Below are positions 53,320 to 55,443 of a stretch of DNA of 55,443 nucleotides, piece after piece (the first letter of the stretch is position 1; every line of letters starts with the position of its first letter). The stretch covers positions 1-55,443 of the forward strand of contig JAJDNI010000295.1 of assembly GCA_022340755.1 (NCBI GenBank), given 5' to 3'. The stretch comes from Gemmatimonadota bacterium. GTDB lineage: Bacteria; Gemmatimonadota; Gemmatimonadetes; Longimicrobiales; Gaopeijiaceae. The notes below the pieces were generated by a model. The model did no database searches. It saw only the letters and a list, made by a program, of their open reading frames with translations, and was not told where the DNA came from. The position numbers and the translations under genes are program-made.

Positions 53320-54797
53320 CGAGCACCTCCGCCGGATCCGGTGCTGCGTCGTGGGGCATCCAACGTCCACTTCTCCATGTCCAGCGGCGTCTGCATCGCG
53401 TCCTCCAGTGCTCCGACGGCTGTTTGGGCACGGGACAGGGCATCCAGGCGGGCCAGCGCCGTGGCCACGGCCTCGGCCTGGAGGCCCAGGAGATCGAGAC
53501 GTGAGATCTCCCCTACGTCGAAGGCGGCCTGAGCCGTGGACTCCTGTCGTGCCAGAGCGGCGAGCAACGTATCCGCAGCCTTTACCTGTGTGACCGCGGC
53601 TCGTGCCGACGCTACCGCGCCTTCCACTTGGCCCAACACCTTCGACTGCAGTGCCACGAAGCTCGCTGCCGCCTCCTCGCGCCTGGCTGCAGCCTCCGCG
53701 ATGGGCCCTTGGTTCCGGTTCAAGAGTGGTAGGCTGAACGACACCAGCAGCGTCCACTTGATGTCGGTCTGGTCGAGCTGGTAGCCCGGACCCAGGCTGA
53801 TGTCCGGGTACTGCTTGCGGACCTCGAGCTGCAGATCCCTTTGACTCGCTTCGTACTCTGCCAGGGCGGCGAGGATATCCGAGCGGTGTAGCAGCGCCCG
53901 AAGGCGCGCCTCCCGATCGGGAACTCCGACCTCGACCCGCGTCAGCTCACCGAAGTCGAACGAGATGGAGTCCAGGGCGCTGGGCGGGACCCCCACGGCG
54001 TCGGCGAGATCACTCCGGGCCTTCACCGCCGCCTGTGCCGCGTCCAGCGCCGCGACACGGCTCTCGGCAAGGGCGACGCGGCCCTGGGTCACCTCGGTAG
54101 GGGAGGCCTCGCCGGCGGCGCGCTGGCTCTCGAGGATGGTCAGGGACTCGGTTCGGATCTCCCTCTGCAGGGCGAGCAGCGAATCGGTCTGGCGGGCGAT
54201 GTAGAGCCCGATGAACGCCTGCCGTATGCGGCTGCGCACCTGCCAGGCGGCGCTGACGAGGTTGAGGCGGGCGGCATCCGAGCGCTGCCGGGCCGCGGCG
54301 ATGCGGATGCCCCGCTTGCCCGCCACCTCGATGGGCAGGTCCAGGCTCGCTTCCGGAATCCAGGGGGTGATCTCACTTCTGGGGGTGGTGGCGTTGTACC
54401 CCGTTCCCCCACTCACCGAGGGGTTCGGCCGGCCACCTGCTGTGATCACGCCGCCCCGCGCCACTGCCCACTGAGCCCTGGCCACGTCCAGCGCCGGACT
54501 GTAGTAGAACGCTGCCAGCGTCAGGTCGTGGAGACCCCAATCACTGGGCGGCCACTCCGACACCTCGCCATGCGACACGAGGAAGGTGTCGAGCTCAGCC
54601 GCGTCGAGACGCCTCGCCTGGAAGTCCTCGAGGGTGCCGGACGGAGAGATGGGGTGGGCGTGATAGCGCGTGCATCCGGCGGCCAGGCAGCACGAAAGAG
54701 CCAGCACGGCGAGGTTCCGTGGCCGGCTCCCCGCGACGATCCGCGTCAACGCTCGCGGCGCCTTCAGAGGGCTGCTCTTCTGCTCTGGATCATTCAT
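53316..54797 (-). CDS. TolC-family outer-membrane efflux protein
   Basis: About 493 aa from ATG 54797. Lipoprotein signal NLAVLALSCCLAAGC then two long helical repeats (ALDVARAQWAVARGG; QRAAGEASPTEVTQGRVALAESRVAALDA; DVGEISRLDLLGLQAEAVATALARLDAL), as in OMF proteins. It forms the exit duct for the pump. The ATG at 54797 has TGGAG upstream. An ATG at 54827 that overlaps the amidohydrolase stop (TAATG) would add 10 residues, and an internal TTG at 54749 would give the most ordinary signal peptide. Confidence 0.88.
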   Translation of the reverse strand: MNDPEQKSSPLKAPRALTRIVAGSRPRNLAVLALSCCLAAGCTRYHAHPISPSGTLEDFQARRLDAAELDTFLVSHGEVSEWPPSDWGLHDLTLAAFYYSPALDVARAQWAVARGGVITAGGRPNPSVSGGTGYNATTPRSEITPWIPEASLDLPIEVAGKRGIRIAAARQRSDAARLNLVSAAWQVRSRIRQAFIGLYIARQTDSLLALQREIRTESLTILESQRAAGEASPTEVTQGRVALAESRVAALDAAQAAVKARSDLADAVGVPPSALDSISFDFGELTRVEVGVPDREARLRALLHRSDILAALAEYEASQRDLQLEVRKQYPDISLGPGYQLDQTDIKWTLLVSFSLPLLNRNQGPIAEAAARREEAAASFVALQSKVLGQVEGAVASARAAVTQVKAADTLLAALARQESTAQAAFDVGEISRLDLLGLQAEAVATALARLDALSRAQTAVGALEDAMQTPLDMEKWTLDAPRRSTGSGGGAR

Positions 54798-54826
54798 CAA
54801 TCTCCACGGCGATGCTTGCCCTTCCA

Positions 54827-55443
54827 TTACAGCCTGGCGTCGCCCCGCACCGCTCTCCCCGCCAGTTTTCCCGTCTGCTCCCCCTCGCGGATGGTGACCA
54901 CTCCGTTCACGATGACCAACGGAATCCCCACCGGATACTGGTGAGGCTGGTCGAACGTGGCCCTGTCGGCCACGGTCGCGGGATCGAAGGCGACGAGGTC
55001 CGCGAACAGACCCTGTGCCACCCGACCCCGGTCCGTGATGCGCAGCTTCGCCGCCGACATGCCGCTCATCTTGTGAACCGCGGCCGCCAGTGTGAGATCG
55101 CCGGTGTCACGCACGTAGTGCCCCAACACCCTCGGGAATGTGCCGTAGCCACGGGGATGTGGCGAGCCCACGCTCAGTGGTCCGTAGGGAGCGTAGGCAC
55201 CTCCGTCGGAGCACACCATGCCCAGCGGATGGGCGAGCATCTTCGCGGTGTTCTCCTCGCTCATGCCGTGCCCGATCATCCCGACACCACCGTGGTTCGC
55301 GTCCAGAAGCTGAATCGTGAGCTCGTATGGATCGACACCGCGCTCACGGGCGAGTTGGCCCAGACGCCGGCCGCGTGCCCAGGCCGTCGCGTCGTTGGCA
55401 CTGGAGATCTGCACCGAGTCCCAGTCACCCAACAACGCGACCT
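54827..55443 (-). CDS. N-acyl-D-amino-acid deacylase (D-aminoacylase) family, C-terminal part
   Basis: Partial: the N-terminal part, with most metal ligands, lies beyond the right edge. The visible 205 residues match the C-terminus of D-aminoacylase-type amidohydrolases: LLDANHGGVGMIGHGMSEEN, HPLGMVCSDGGAYAPYGPL with the conserved Asp, SPHPRGYGTFPRVLGHYVRD, AAVHKMSGMSAAKLRITDRGRV and GLFADLVAFDPATVADRATF. These enzymes cleave N-acyl-D-amino acids or related amides. The stop codon is only 29 nt from the tolC-like start, so it may head the efflux operon. Confidence 0.9.
   Translation of the reverse strand, partial: VALLGDWDSVQISSANDATAWARGRRLGQLARERGVDPYELTIQLLDANHGGVGMIGHGMSEENTAKMLAHPLGMVCSDGGAYAPYGPLSVGSPHPRGYGTFPRVLGHYVRDTGDLTLAAAVHKMSGMSAAKLRITDRGRVAQGLFADLVAFDPATVADRATFDQPHQYPVGIPLVIVNGVVTIREGEQTGKLAGRAVRGDARL

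Overview
The window is a GC-rich bacterial chromosome segment with dense, often overlapping genes. It has no rRNA, tRNA, CRISPR array or complete transposase gene that I could find. The gene set (six-subunit alternative complex III, MoxR/DUF58/transglutaminase cluster, D-aminoacylase, RND efflux system, receiver/PEP-synthase-like fusion) fits a free-living Gram-negative aerobe. Gemmatimonadota or a related group is my best guess, but this rests on gene content only, not on a marker phylogeny.

Layout. 1-3604 (minus): start of ssb, a 167-bp hairpin element with 27-bp inverted ends, polA with an apparently dead proofreading domain, and a cold-shock gene. 3720-8880 (minus): Slt-type lytic transglycosylase, a TolQ/ExbB-type channel subunit without an ExbD/TolR partner, and an oligopeptide-binding lipoprotein without permeases. 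8930-13897 (minus): LipM-like octanoyltransferase, UPF0173 hydrolase, full-length glycine decarboxylase gcvP and gcvH, a lipoylation/glycine-cleavage neighbourhood. 14021-18923 (plus): eIF2B-like protein, acyl-CoA dehydrogenase, TatA, TrmJ-like methyltransferase, and a GAF-GAF-GGDEF diguanylate cyclase. 18972-21922 (minus): YdeI-like protein, membrane-anchored thioredoxin, DUF6263-like exported protein, small membrane protein.

22219-29712 (minus) is a complete act operon, actABCDEF. Complex III of this kind oxidises menaquinol and reduces cytochrome c or an oxidase. It has a plausible promoter and ends at a 30-nt perfect palindrome. No terminal oxidase genes follow. 30040-36272 (plus) is a six-gene run: moxR, DUF58, TgpA-like transglutaminase, DUF432, MscS channel and a small unknown protein. 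Several start/stop codons overlap, tying a MoxR/transglutaminase envelope system to a mechanosensitive channel. A structured convergent spacer follows, then a Nat-type ABC exporter (minus) and an AbrB-like protein plus macrodomain pair (plus).

39666-43446 (minus) encodes a FAD oxidoreductase, a LuxE-like acyl-protein synthetase and a LuxC-like acyl-CoA reductase, that is, a lux-type fatty-acid reductase without luciferase. An unlisted 58-aa membrane protein gene lies upstream on the plus strand. 44032-49108 (minus) holds gdhA, rsmD and a 995-aa protein that joins two receiver-like domains to a PEP-synthase ATP-binding domain but lacks the phosphohistidine and PEP domains. 49206-55443 (minus) holds an RND pump, adaptor and outer-membrane factor, preceded by the end of a D-aminoacylase-type amidohydrolase that runs off the window.

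Most likely places for new biology: the receiver/ATP-grasp fusion, the DadA-LuxE-LuxC cluster, the MoxR-to-MscS operon, the hairpin element after polA, and the paired hairpins with a shared loop at 36341-36436. All assignments come from reading motifs by eye; no database search was run.
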